From CALHVX01 sp039198065 (lineage in GTDB: Bacteria; Pseudomonadota; Gammaproteobacteria; Pseudomonadales; Azotimanducaceae), in assembly GCA_039198065.1 (NCBI GenBank), contig JBCCTU010000008.1, forward strand, positions 1 to 64,000: a DNA stretch of 64,000 bases, given 5' to 3'. Positions 14,737-23,531 of the stretch are shown here, piece after piece. Position numbers and translations under genes: made by a program. The notes beneath the pieces were generated by a model that searched no databases, was not told the DNA's origin, and worked only from the letters and a program-made list of their open reading frames with translations. Position 1 is the first letter of the stretch. Each line of letters begins with the position of its first letter.

Positions 14737-15423
14737 TCAGCGCGCGTACTGCGGTCGCGTCTTCCATAGCAACACCGCGGGTTCGCGAACCGTCAGCCGC
14801 AGCGGCTCACCGGGCCCGAGCCGAAGCCAACCCCAGCGCGTGAACTGAATCGTTTCGTCCCACTGCCAGTCGACGCTACCCGCGAGCACGAACACTTCCT
14901 GCGTATTGAAGTCCGCGGGCATAACCAGTCGCTCGCCACTCGCACCGCGCAGGATCGCCACCCGCTCGCGCAGGCGCTCATCCGTTGGATCCGCAAACTC
15001 GTGGAGCGGCTGCACATCCTGACCCGCCGTGACCGGCACAAGCTCGGGACGCACCTCAAACTGCCGTTGATCCTGCTCGTGGAACTGACGCAGCTTCACC
15101 CAGATCACGCACCCCGGATCCACAAAGGGCTCGTGCCCCGTTCCCGCCGGGTTTCGTACGTAGGTGCCCGCCGGGTAGCGGCCGTGCTCATCGCCAAACT
15201 CCCCTTCGAGCACCAGGTACTCCTCCCCGAGCGCGTGGCTATGGGGCGAGAACGTCGAGTTCGGCGCGTAGCGCACGAGCGACGTGGCGACGGCGACCTC
15301 GTCACCGTCCCGGTCGAGCATGAGCCGCTCAACCCCCGGGAGGGGCGACGGCACCCAGGCCCGGGTGTCCGCCTCGAGACCCGGATACCAGACGGTTTCG
15401 TCTAAGTCCGCGTGCAGCTGCAT
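14737..15423 (-). CDS. ChrR-like double-cupin protein
   Basis: The product is 228 aa with two cupin folds. The first (about 5-115) follows the ChrR-like pattern: WYPGLEADTRAWVPSPLPGV, then the metal-site motif HSHALGEEYLVLEGEFGDE, then GTYVRNPAGTGHEP. The second (about 130-225) repeats the design, with PADFNTQEVFVLAGSVDW. ChrR cupins are anti-sigma-factor C-terminal domains, but here no zinc-binding anti-sigma domain and no sigma gene are adjacent. It may be a stand-alone metal-dependent enzyme or sensor. The start at 15423 has a purine-rich stretch upstream. Confidence 0.8.
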   Translation of the reverse strand: MQLHADLDETVWYPGLEADTRAWVPSPLPGVERLMLDRDGDEVAVATSLVRYAPNSTFSPHSHALGEEYLVLEGEFGDEHGRYPAGTYVRNPAGTGHEPFVDPGCVIWVKLRQFHEQDQRQFEVRPELVPVTAGQDVQPLHEFADPTDERLRERVAILRGASGERLVMPADFNTQEVFVLAGSVDWQWDETIQFTRWGWLRLGPGEPLRLTVREPAVLLWKTRPQYAR

Positions 15424-15581
15424 CGGATTCTCCTGCGTTCAGGCTCGGCTATTTCGGCTGGCCCCGGCCGAGCCGGGACGAGTATTCTGCGCGCTGGCAG
15501 CGGCGAGGGTGAGCGCCGGCCTGCCAGCGGCCGAATCCCACCAGGGGGCAGGCCAGACTCTTCGGACACTGGGGGAACACC

Positions 15582-17396
15582 ATGCGTGGCTTATTGATTC
15601 TCATATTGCTGATCGGCGCCGTCGTCGGTTACTTCCTCATGCGCGGCGACAGCAGCGAGCCGTTGCCCGCCCCGGTCGCCGACGCGTCCACTCAGGTCCA
15701 AACCGCCCAGGGCGAACTGGTGGGCTTCATCGATCCGCACTTCGGCGCCCGATCGTACCTGGGTATTCCCTTTGCCGCCGCTGCGGACGGCGCCAACCGC
15801 TGGCGCGCGCCGCAGCCCGTGCAACCCTGGAGCGGCGTGCGCGAGGCCATCGCCAGCGGCCCGATCTGCCCGCAGTTCGAATCGCTCCTGTCCGGTCACG
15901 GGGACAACGCGGACACGACGCGCCCAACGGGGCAGGAAGACTGTTTGTATCTGAACGTCTGGGCACCGGCAGATCGCGCCGCGAGCGACCTGCCGGTCAT
16001 GCTTTGGATCCACGGCGGCGGCAACACCATCGGCACCGGCTCGGGCTACATCGGCGCGAATCTGGCGCAGACGGAAAACCTCGTTGTTATCACCATCAAC
16101 TATCGCCTCGGGGTCTTTGGCTGGTTCAGTCACCCGGCGCTACATACGGGCGACGTGCTCGACGACTCCGGTAACTACGGCACGCTCGACGTAGTGGCGG
16201 CACTCGAATGGGTTCAGGAAAACGCCCGCGCCTTTGGCGGTAACCCAGACAACGTCACCCTCTTTGGTGAGTCGGCCGGCGCCTACGACACCCTGGCCAT
16301 GATGGCCTCACCGCTGGCCAAAGGTCTGTTTCACCGCGCCATCGTGCAGAGCGGCGGTTTCCGGGCCATGCCTATCGCCGAAGCCCGGGCTTTCCAGAGC
16401 GACGGCGGCCACCCCTTAAGCTCGTCAGAAATCGCCGCCCGCCTGCTGGTCGACAGTGGCCGCGCTGCAGACCTCGACGCCGCCCGCACCATGCACGACG
16501 ACCTGCCGGCGACGGAGCTTGCGAGTCTGCTCCGCAGCGCCGAGATCGACGATCTCTTCAAGCACTTCAACGGCGGCGGCTTTGGCATGGTGGATCTGCC
16601 AGACAACTTCGCTGACGGTGCGGTGCTGCCCGCCATGACCAACGAAGAAATTTTCGGCAACCTCGCCAACCACAACGCCGTGCCGGTCATCCTTGGCACG
16701 AATCGGGACGAGAACGCCCTGTTCATGGCCCGCGATCCGCGTTGGACGGAGCAGTTTCTGTGGGTGTTTCCGCGGCTGAAGGACGTCGAGCACTACAAGC
16801 GCGCCGTCAACTATGGCTCTCTCGCCTGGAAGGTTCGAGGTGTTGATTCGCTCGCTGATCTCATGACAGCAGCGGGAAACGACAACGTGTACGCCTACCG
16901 CTGGGACTGGGACGAAGAACCCTCGATTGCGGGCTTTGACCTGAGCGTTGCCCTGGGCGCAGCCCACGGCTTGGAAATCGCTTTCGTGTTTGGCGACTTC
17001 GCACGCAGCATCGGCGAGTACCTATACCCGGAGTCGCCGGAGCGGGATCAGCTTGCGCGGGAGATGATGGGCTACTGGGCCGAGTTCGCGCGCACCGGTA
17101 ACCCGGGCACCGGTGGCAGCGTCGGCGCGGCGGAGTGGACCGCCTGGGGGGTCGGGGGCAACACCCAGATGGTGCTGGACACACCACCGAACGGGCCCCG
17201 CATGGACAGCTTTACCGTCACCATGGATACGCTCTTTGCTCAGCTGAGCCAGGATCCGTCCATCACGGACCAGCGCGAGCGCTGCACCTACTATGCGGAC
17301 AACTGGCGCTTCGACAGCTTCAGACAACGGCAATACGACACCCTCGGCACCGAAGGCTGTAACGAGTACAGCCTCGATTCCCTGCGGAGCTTCTAA
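15582..17396 (+). CDS. Type-B carboxylesterase, membrane-anchored
   Basis: The 604-aa enzyme belongs to the cholinesterase/para-nitrobenzyl-esterase family. An N-terminal hydrophobic segment (residues 3-20) anchors or exports it. The catalytic triad is visible: S231 in FGESAG, E377 in NRDENALF and H462 in GAAHGLEIAF. The oxyanion-hole motif HGGG lies at 144-147, and EDCLYLNVW at 119-127 is also diagnostic. The substrate is unknown, although family members hydrolyse aryl and aliphatic esters. It precedes a methyltransferase gene by 42 bp. Confidence 0.92.
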   Translation: MRGLLILILLIGAVVGYFLMRGDSSEPLPAPVADASTQVQTAQGELVGFIDPHFGARSYLGIPFAAAADGANRWRAPQPVQPWSGVREAIASGPICPQFESLLSGHGDNADTTRPTGQEDCLYLNVWAPADRAASDLPVMLWIHGGGNTIGTGSGYIGANLAQTENLVVITINYRLGVFGWFSHPALHTGDVLDDSGNYGTLDVVAALEWVQENARAFGGNPDNVTLFGESAGAYDTLAMMASPLAKGLFHRAIVQSGGFRAMPIAEARAFQSDGGHPLSSSEIAARLLVDSGRAADLDAARTMHDDLPATELASLLRSAEIDDLFKHFNGGGFGMVDLPDNFADGAVLPAMTNEEIFGNLANHNAVPVILGTNRDENALFMARDPRWTEQFLWVFPRLKDVEHYKRAVNYGSLAWKVRGVDSLADLMTAAGNDNVYAYRWDWDEEPSIAGFDLSVALGAAHGLEIAFVFGDFARSIGEYLYPESPERDQLAREMMGYWAEFARTGNPGTGGSVGAAEWTAWGVGGNTQMVLDTPPNGPRMDSFTVTMDTLFAQLSQDPSITDQRERCTYYADNWRFDSFRQRQYDTLGTEGCNEYSLDSLRSF

Positions 17397-17438
17397 CGCA
17401 CGCAAGGCGGCAGCTGGAACGGCCACAAGGATGCAGCC

Positions 17439-18170
17439 ATGAAACTCTACGATTCGCTTGCGGAGTGGTACCCGCTCTTTACGCGCGTTGAGGACTACGA
17501 GGAAGAGGCCGCCTGGTTTACGAAGCACCTCCAACCCGGGGACGGGCGGCCAACGCTGCTCGAAATCGGCAGCGGTCAGGGTGCGAACGCGCTTTACATG
17601 AAGCGTCACTTCGAAATCACCCTCGTAGAACCGGCACCGCCCATGCGGCGTTTGAGCGAAGCGTTGAATCCGGAACTCGAGCACCTCGACGGCGACATGC
17701 GCACGCTGCGCCTTGACCGCCAGTTCGATCGCGTGTTCATTCACGACGCCATCGTCTACATGACCACGCGTGAGGATCTGGCGGCCATGTTCGCAACGGT
17801 CGACGCGCACCTGTCCCCGGGCGGCATCGCGCTGCTCGCACCGGATCACCTTGCGGACACGTTTGTCCCGAATTGGGACGACGGCGGCAGTGACGCACCG
17901 GACGGCAGCGGTGTTCGCTTCATCGAGCACGGCTACGATCCGGATCCGAAAGACGAGCAGTACACGGTCGACTACGCGATCATGATTCATGCGCGCGATG
18001 GCTCAGTGCGCGTCGAACACGACCGCCACGTCGAAGGTCTCTTCAGCCGCGAAGTCTGGCTCGACGCCGCGCGAGCGGCGGGGTTCGATGCAACGACCAA
18101 GGTCTTCGCACACTCCGATTTCGAAGAAGGCGAGATCTACGAACCCATCATCTGCCGCAAGCCGAGCTGA
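17439..18170 (+). CDS. SAM-dependent class I methyltransferase
   Basis: The product is 243 aa. The SAM-binding motif I is LEIGSGQGANALYMK (about 46-60), with the acidic post-I residue in ITLVEP and motif post-II in FDRVFIHDAIVYM. The C-terminal part has beta strands typical of small-molecule methyltransferases. No substrate can be assigned. AAGGA lies 9 nt before the ATG. It is followed 4 bp later by a small gene of unknown function, with which it is probably co-transcribed. Confidence 0.85.
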   Translation: MKLYDSLAEWYPLFTRVEDYEEEAAWFTKHLQPGDGRPTLLEIGSGQGANALYMKRHFEITLVEPAPPMRRLSEALNPELEHLDGDMRTLRLDRQFDRVFIHDAIVYMTTREDLAAMFATVDAHLSPGGIALLAPDHLADTFVPNWDDGGSDAPDGSGVRFIEHGYDPDPKDEQYTVDYAIMIHARDGSVRVEHDRHVEGLFSREVWLDAARAAGFDATTKVFAHSDFEEGEIYEPIICRKPS

Positions 18171-18174
18171 TCCG

Positions 18175-18552
18175 ATGCCTGACACCGGTACCGATCCCGA
18201 GCTAAGCGCCGTTTTTGAGGACCTGAAAACGTTGCTTAAACCTCAGCTGAAAAGCCTCGACGTGGTGCGCGACGCCCCCGGCGACCTCTCGCTCAACACG
18301 AAACAGCTCGATCACAACGGCAAACCCGTGTTCTTCAGCTCCGTGAAAATCGGCAAGGGGAAAGTGTCCTTCCACCTGTTCCCGATCTACTGTCATCCAG
18401 AGCTGTTGAGCGATCTGAGTCCGGAGCTGAAGAAGCGCATGCAGGGTAAGTCCTGCTTCAATTTCAAAGTCCGCGATCCAGCGCTCTTCAAAGAGCTGAA
18501 GAGCCTCGTGACAGCCGGCGCCAAGGCCTTTAGAGCGAGTGGCCGACTCTAG
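18175..18552 (+). CDS. Conserved hypothetical protein, 125 aa
   Basis: The ATG lies 4 bp after the methyltransferase stop. The product is a small alpha/beta protein with FSSVKIGKGKVSFHLFPIYC (about 45-64) and KKRMQGKSCFNFKVRDPALF (about 81-100). I remember a widespread unnamed family with the same YHLMP.Y and KKRMQGKSCFNF patterns but no known function. It is not the longer open stretch that begins inside the methyltransferase. Confidence 0.75.
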   Translation: MPDTGTDPELSAVFEDLKTLLKPQLKSLDVVRDAPGDLSLNTKQLDHNGKPVFFSSVKIGKGKVSFHLFPIYCHPELLSDLSPELKKRMQGKSCFNFKVRDPALFKELKSLVTAGAKAFRASGRL

Positions 18553-18629
18553 CGCGCGCACTCTGCCGGAATGGCATCGCCTTCTTCGCTGGTAGACTCA
18601 CCGCGTTTGAGATATTTCGGGAATCAATC

Positions 18630-19316
18630 ATGGTGACCTTGAACGACGTTCTGGCGGCGTCCTATAGCTTTGTTGAAGCACCGCCGGCCATGGCACAGAA
18701 CAACACAGCACTGCTGCTGATCGACGTACAGAAATTGGCTACGCCGGAGCACCTGGCGGGCAAGGCCGCCGCGGCAGGACTACCCGCCGATGAAGTCGCT
18801 GCCGTACTCGCCGACTACAGCCAACGCTTTTACGCCGCCGTCGACAACGCAGCCACGCTGCTCGACGCCGCGCGGTCCGCCGAGATCGCGCGCATTCACA
18901 TCAAGATCGAAGCGCTGTCCGGCAACGCATCCGACACCGGCCCGGCGCACCGCCGCCTCGGCTGGTGTTACCCACCAGGCAGCGCCGAGACACGCATCCT
19001 CGATGCCGTGCAGCCGGACGCCGGTGAGATTGTTATTTCCAAAACCGTCAGCGGGGCGTTCACCGCCACGAACCTCGACTCGGTGCTGCGTCACACGGGC
19101 ATCGAGTGGTTGCTGATCGCCGGCTTTATGACCGACGAGTGCATCGAAGCGACCGGTCGCGCAGCGCTCGACTTAGGTTACATGGCGCTGTTCGCCGAAG
19201 ATGCGGCCACGGCTTATGAGGCCGAGTCGCACGACCACTTCATGGCCAAGTACGCGGGGTGGGGACTGACGCGCTCGACCGCGGATCTCGTGCAAGTCCT
19301 GGGTTGCCTAGAGTAG
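18630..19316 (+). CDS. Isochorismatase-family cysteine hydrolase
   Basis: The product is 228 aa. It shows the family catalytic triad Asp-Lys-Cys: D in LLLIDVQ (about 31), K in ISKTVSGAF (about 138) and C in MTDECIEATGRAALDLGY (about 171). The fold is the nicotinamidase/isochorismatase Rossmann-like type. The insertion after LIDVQKLATPEHLAG and the C-terminal LTRSTADLVQVLG fit amidohydrolases acting on ureido or amide compounds. The substrate cannot be told from context. Confidence 0.85.
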   Translation: MVTLNDVLAASYSFVEAPPAMAQNNTALLLIDVQKLATPEHLAGKAAAAGLPADEVAAVLADYSQRFYAAVDNAATLLDAARSAEIARIHIKIEALSGNASDTGPAHRRLGWCYPPGSAETRILDAVQPDAGEIVISKTVSGAFTATNLDSVLRHTGIEWLLIAGFMTDECIEATGRAALDLGYMALFAEDAATAYEAESHDHFMAKYAGWGLTRSTADLVQVLGCLE

Positions 19317-19367
19317 GCGCTGTCTTCATAGTCCACCGCAGAACCCACTCTTCAGAAACTAGATCCG

Positions 19368-19577
19368 ATGACATCCTGGATGCCACCGAAGGTCAGAGAG
19401 CTTGTGTCTCTCCTGGAAAGAGCAGGGTTTGAAAATCGCGGAGGAAAAGGATCGCACCGCAACTACGTGCATCCGTCTTTAAGTCAGCCCATTACCATCT
19501 CTGGTAAGCTCGGCGATGATGCTAAGAAATACCAGGAACGCGCCGTGATGCGCGCAATCGAGGAATCACGGTCGTGA
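19368..19577 (+). CDS. hicA: HicA mRNA interferase toxin
   Basis: The 69-aa HicA protein has a dsRBD-like fold with the catalytic His in GGKGSHRNYVHP (about 25-36) and the family ending SGKLGDDAKKYQERAVMRAIEES. HicA cleaves mRNA during translation and is neutralised by HicB. The downstream hicB start (GTG) overlaps its stop in a GTGA junction. A start at the ATG at 19380 (MPPKVREL) is equally possible. Confidence 0.85.
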   Translation: MTSWMPPKVRELVSLLERAGFENRGGKGSHRNYVHPSLSQPITISGKLGDDAKKYQERAVMRAIEESRS

Positions 19578-19813
19578 AAGACAGTGCCCGCTACGTCAAA
19601 ATTATTGAGTGGTCCGACGAGGACGACTGCTACGTAGGCAGCTCGCCCGGCCTGGTTTACGGGGGCTGTCACGGTGATGACGAGCTTGAGGTGTTCAACG
19701 AGCTCTGCCAAATCGTGGAAGAAACCATTCGTTTATTCCGCGCAGCAGGGAAGCCACTACCGCCAGCAACCGCCGGAAAGGACCTGGCAAACAGGCTTCA
19801 GGACGTGGCTTAA
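19574..19813 (+). CDS. hicB: HicB antitoxin
   Basis: The 79-aa antitoxin has the HicB signature YVKIIEWSDEDDCYVGSSPGL (about 7-27) and VEETIRLFRAAGKPLPPAT at the end. The GTG start overlaps the hicA stop. It has only the partial-RNase-H-like domain and lacks the C-terminal DNA-binding HTH or RHH of longer HicB proteins, so autoregulation is uncertain. Its EGxxTxGd-like region is altered to VYGGCHGDDELE. Confidence 0.85.
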   Translation: MKDSARYVKIIEWSDEDDCYVGSSPGLVYGGCHGDDELEVFNELCQIVEETIRLFRAAGKPLPPATAGKDLANRLQDVA

Positions 19814-19859
19814 GAGGTGAATTGAGACGTGGATCAGCATCGAGTCGGACTGACCTCAC

Positions 19860-20648
19860 TCAACGCCGATCAACGAACACGTGCTCCTTGGCGAGCCACA
19901 GAGTAGAACGCGGAAAATCGATGAAGCGCGACTCATCCTCTACCGCCCGGCGTGCCGCGGCCCGTCGCTCCGGCGTCGCTAGACCCATCTCGCTGCGACG
20001 AAACCACAGCTCCGCATGACCGTCGTAGGCCGGCACACGAGTTCCTCGCGCCCCCTGAAGCGCTGCATCCAGCTCGTCTCGCGCACTATGCACCTGGATA
20101 TACCGGAGAATCCCTGATCCCGCCGCCTGCTCTCGGATGATCGGCCCGTGCTGGTGCTTCCAGTAGTTGTGCGCGTACGGCGCCTCAAGCGACGTCTCCA
20201 TGCGAAGCGGGAAGTAGAGTTTGACCAGGTCGCCGCGCGGTGACGCGACGAGGGTTTCCGGGGTCGGATTCACTTGCGGATACTCATAGCCCAGCCACAG
20301 CGGCGAGTTCGGCAGGTCAATGAACACCCGTTCGTCCTCAACGAGCATTGCCGCTGCCGCCTGGCCCGCCGGGGAGTCGAGAGCCGCGAGCAGATCGTCG
20401 CGCGACGACCAATACACCTCGGCGACGCCGTCGTAGCAAGGTTCGACGCCACCGCGGGCGGCACTCATTGCCTCATGCGCCGCCTGTGCTTCGTCGTCCC
20501 AGAGCGTATGCACCTGCACATAGCGCTGCATCTTGAGCGTCGCGGCCACGCTTGCCACGAGCGGTCCGTGTTCTTCGAGCCAGTAGCGGGTGAACGCATC
20601 GCGATCCATACCGGGCCGAGCGCGGACAAGATAAGTCAGGCGGATCAT
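19860..20648 (-). CDS. Duplicated EthD-domain protein
   Basis: The 262-aa product has two EthD (dimeric ferredoxin-like) repeats. Each starts with an R-W/K-EEHGP or W-KHQHGP motif: TRYWLEEHGPLV at about 21-32 and NYWKHQHGPIIRE at about 161-173. Each ends with DE.. FIDLPNSPLWL or DESRFIDFPRSTLWL. EthD proteins occur with ether- or steroid-degrading oxidations, but their reaction is poorly known. The gene overlaps the upstream MBL-fold gene in an ATGA junction. Confidence 0.85.
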   Translation of the reverse strand: MIRLTYLVRARPGMDRDAFTRYWLEEHGPLVASVAATLKMQRYVQVHTLWDDEAQAAHEAMSAARGGVEPCYDGVAEVYWSSRDDLLAALDSPAGQAAAAMLVEDERVFIDLPNSPLWLGYEYPQVNPTPETLVASPRGDLVKLYFPLRMETSLEAPYAHNYWKHQHGPIIREQAAGSGILRYIQVHSARDELDAALQGARGTRVPAYDGHAELWFRRSEMGLATPERRAAARRAVEDESRFIDFPRSTLWLAKEHVFVDRR

Positions 20649-21781
20649 TCCGTAGATTCCATGAGGGGCGCCAGAGCTTGCCGCTTGAGACGCATGAGAC
20701 TGGCGTAGACGCGATCGATCAGCATCGTCGGGTCTGCACCATAGCGCTCATCGAACTCTGCCGTCGGCTTGCTGGTGACCACCTTGGCAAAGGAAGCATC
20801 CTGCTCGATGAGTTGTGCGATTCGGTTGCGCACGGTGCGCAGCATGTCAATGTAGGCCGCAAGCGCCTCGCGCGTCAGTACCGGGCCGTGACCGGGCACG
20901 ACCTTGGTGTCGTCGTTGATCCGCAGCAGCACGGCTTCGCAGAAGGAAATCACACCGTCGACGTCTCCGCCGCTGTCGACGTCAATGAACGGGTAGCCGG
21001 CATTGAACACGTCTCCCATGTGGACCACGTTGGCGTTCTCAAAGTAGACGGCGGTGTCGCCCGTGGTATGCGCCGGGCCAAAGTGCCAGAGGTTCAGCGT
21101 CTCGCCATTGAACTCAAAACGCATCTGGTCGCGATAGGTGATGTGCGGCCTGGCGTTCTCCGGGTACGCCTTCTGGTTGTAGGTCATGCCAACGAGGTTA
21201 ACAACGTTGTCTCGAGTCATTCGCTCCCGCGAACGCTCCTGCGCCACGATCCAGGTACCTTTCGGCCCGAGATCCAGATTTCCTTCGGCATGATCGAAGT
21301 GCCAGTGCGAGTTGATGGCGAAGTCGACGGCACCATCGCCGCCAAGGTTGCGCAGCGCGGCCTCGATTTTCGGCATGAGCTGAGGAAACTGGTTGTCGAC
21401 CAGCAGCGTGCCCTGCGGCCCGATGCTGGCAACAATGTTGCCACCCACACCAAAGAACACGTACAGACCATCCGCGACTTTTTGCGCGCGAATGACCGTC
21501 TCGTCAAAGCTCCAACCAAAGGCCGCCAGCAGCTCGTCAAGCGTCATCCGCGGCGATCCCGGCGGTGCGTCTGCGGCATCAGCGGCGGCTGTGTCCGGGG
21601 CTGGCGGTTTGACTTCCGGCGCGGATTCCGCTGCAAAGGAAACACCGGTGACGAGGCATGCCGAAAGCAACAACCACCGCAGCCGCCGCTCCAGGCCAGC
21701 GCGGCCACCTGCCCGTCGACTGACTCCTCGCGTCACCCCACTCCCCTGTTCGACCCGGCTGTATTCGCCGCAGTGTATCAA
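20645..21781 (-). CDS. Secreted MBL-fold metallohydrolase
   Basis: The mature enzyme of about 340 residues has the metallo-beta-lactamase zinc motif SHWHFDHAEGN. It also has the later ligands PAHTTGDTAV, MGDVFN and PGHGPV, the pattern of cyclase- or SoxH-like MBL proteins. A signal peptide (RRLRWLLLSACLVTGVSFAAES) points to the periplasm. The start is uncertain: TTG 21781 or GTG 21736 both lead into the signal peptide. It is translationally coupled to the EthD gene. Confidence 0.85.
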   Translation of the reverse strand: MIHCGEYSRVEQGSGVTRGVSRRAGGRAGLERRLRWLLLSACLVTGVSFAAESAPEVKPPAPDTAAADAADAPPGSPRMTLDELLAAFGWSFDETVIRAQKVADGLYVFFGVGGNIVASIGPQGTLLVDNQFPQLMPKIEAALRNLGGDGAVDFAINSHWHFDHAEGNLDLGPKGTWIVAQERSRERMTRDNVVNLVGMTYNQKAYPENARPHITYRDQMRFEFNGETLNLWHFGPAHTTGDTAVYFENANVVHMGDVFNAGYPFIDVDSGGDVDGVISFCEAVLLRINDDTKVVPGHGPVLTREALAAYIDMLRTVRNRIAQLIEQDASFAKVVTSKPTAEFDERYGADPTMLIDRVYASLMRLKRQALAPLMESTE

Positions 21782-21821
21782 CTAAGGTCTGACGTGAGGG
21801 AAAGCCATTGCTCGGCCAGAA

Positions 21822-21929
21822 GTCGATCAAAAGAAGTCGATCGAAAGAAGTCGATGGAAAGGAGTCGATGGAAAGGAGTCGATGGAAACAGGTCGATAGA
21901 GAGCGGTCGATGGGGAGAAGTCTATGGCG
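21822..21929 (+). repeat. Eight 14-bp tandem repeats with RBS-like units
   Basis: The motif GTCGAT recurs every 14 bp at 21822, 21836, 21850, 21864, 21878, 21892, 21906 and, as GTCTAT, at 21920. The central units read AAAGGAGTCGATGG, so each carries a Shine-Dalgarno-like AGGAG followed by ATG. The start codon of the downstream transporter (21924) lies within the last unit. The period is not a multiple of three, so the ATGs fall in different frames. Confidence 0.85.
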
Positions 21930-23531
21930 TCTATCGGTTCTACAGTAGAGGCAGCGGCCACAGCGCCGAACCCGCAGGGTAAACCGCCAACGTTGAGCCG
22001 CGGCACGCTTGCCGCCTATGGCGCACCGGCCATGCCGTTGTCGATGGTGACCCTGCCCATCGCAGTGTATCTACCCGCAGTGTACGCCGACCCCGACGGC
22101 TTTAATCTGGGCCTCGGTTTTGTTGGTCTGGTGCTGGTGTTGTCGCGGGTGTTCGACGGCATCACTGATCCGGTAATCGGGTTTCTTTCCGACCGAACGC
22201 GTACGCGCTGGGGCCGGCGCAAACCGTTCTTTCTGCTCGGCACACCGTTCTTCGTTGCCGGCGTGCTGCTGCTGTGGATCCCGCCGATCGACTTTCGCGA
22301 GGTCACCTGGCTCGGGTTGGCCTTCAACATTGGTTACCCCTATCTGCTGGGCGTGTTGGTGTTGATGTACGTCGGCGCAACGATCAAAGACGTCCCTTAC
22401 TCCGCCTGGGGTGCCGAACTCTCAACCTCCTACCACGAACGCTCCGTCGTTATGGGCTGGAAAGAGAGCTTTACCGTTGCGGGGAACCTCATCGGCGCGA
22501 TGACGCCGGCGATCATCTTCTTCTGGGGATTGAGTAAACCCGTCGACGTCGTGTTCGTCCTCGGCATTCTCGTTGCCGTGATGATGCCGCTGTTTGTTGC
22601 CAATGCACTCTGGCGCGTCCCGGAGCCGCCGCTGCGCGAGGATGCGGTGCAGCGACAGTCGCTGCGCGAATCATTCCGCACGGTGTGGGCCAACGAACCC
22701 TATCGCCGACTGATCATCATCTTCCTGTTTAGCACCATTGGTGCGGCCATGACCAACAGCCTGAGCTTCTTCTTTGTGAAGCACCTGCTGCTGGCCGGGG
22801 ATCTCTACGGCTTCTACCTGGCGCCGTACTTCATTTCCCAGATCGTCGCGATTCCGGCGTGGTTCGCGCTGTCGAAACGGGTTGGAAAGCACCGTGCAAC
22901 CATGGCCGCGATCGGCTGGTACGCGCTCTGGAGCTGTTTCATCCCCATCATCGCTCTGGCACCGGCGGAGTGGTTCACGGCCTTTGAAATCGAAAACCTG
23001 CTGACCTTTCTACCACCGCAGCGCTACGACGCCATGGTCAGCTACTTCGAAGGCATCCCTACGGGCAAGTTCCTCTTCTTCATCGTCGTCATGTGCCTCA
23101 AGGGTTCGTCCATCGGTGCCTTGAGTGCGCTGCCTTACGCTATGGCCGCCGACGTGGTCGATCTCGACGAAGCGCAGACCGGCAAACGCCAGGCCGGTGC
23201 CTACTTCTCCATCTGGTTGATGACCCGCAAGCTCGCCTACGCCCTCGGCATCTTCATTGGCACGTCGGCGGCGGTCTGGTTCGGCTTTAACTCAAAGGCC
23301 GACCCCTTCAACACCACCAATACACTCTTCGCCTTGATGGCGCTCACCTGCCTGTACTCGATCGTGCCCGCCGTATTTAAGTTCGTCGCGATGCCGCTGT
23401 TGTGGAACTACCCACTGACCGAAGAACGACTAAACGCGGTGCAGCAAAGCATCCGTGCGCGAGGGGATACGAGCGACGATTCATCGGAGCCGGACGAGCC
23501 AGACCCCCGAGGCGCCGTACCCGCAGGATGA
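21924..23531 (+). CDS. GPH-type MFS cation symporter
   Basis: The 535-aa, 12-helix transporter belongs to the MelB-like glycoside-pentoside-hexuronide branch. Diagnostic motifs are DGITDPVIGFLSDRTRTRWG followed by RRKPF after helix 2, and ADVVDLDEAQTGKRQAGAYF after helix 10. Such proteins move a small organic substrate with Na+ or H+ across the inner membrane; in proteobacteria of this kind many sit with steroid or terpenoid catabolism genes. The gene starts in the last unit of an upstream tandem repeat and overlaps the dehydrogenase gene by 4 bp, which suggests linked functions. Confidence 0.9.
   Translation: MASIGSTVEAAATAPNPQGKPPTLSRGTLAAYGAPAMPLSMVTLPIAVYLPAVYADPDGFNLGLGFVGLVLVLSRVFDGITDPVIGFLSDRTRTRWGRRKPFFLLGTPFFVAGVLLLWIPPIDFREVTWLGLAFNIGYPYLLGVLVLMYVGATIKDVPYSAWGAELSTSYHERSVVMGWKESFTVAGNLIGAMTPAIIFFWGLSKPVDVVFVLGILVAVMMPLFVANALWRVPEPPLREDAVQRQSLRESFRTVWANEPYRRLIIIFLFSTIGAAMTNSLSFFFVKHLLLAGDLYGFYLAPYFISQIVAIPAWFALSKRVGKHRATMAAIGWYALWSCFIPIIALAPAEWFTAFEIENLLTFLPPQRYDAMVSYFEGIPTGKFLFFIVVMCLKGSSIGALSALPYAMAADVVDLDEAQTGKRQAGAYFSIWLMTRKLAYALGIFIGTSAAVWFGFNSKADPFNTTNTLFALMALTCLYSIVPAVFKFVAMPLLWNYPLTEERLNAVQQSIRARGDTSDDSSEPDEPDPRGAVPAG

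Noticed and set aside
14737..15423. Cupin protein as a ChrR anti-sigma factor
   Set aside because: There is no N-terminal zinc-binding anti-sigma domain and no ECF sigma gene next to it.
19368..19813. HicAB as evidence of a second genomic island
   Set aside because: The flanking genes are ordinary metabolic genes, and no integrase, att repeat or composition shift is seen.
21822..21929. Tandem repeat as a possible CRISPR array
   Set aside because: The units are 14 bp and contiguous with no unique spacers, and no cas genes are nearby.
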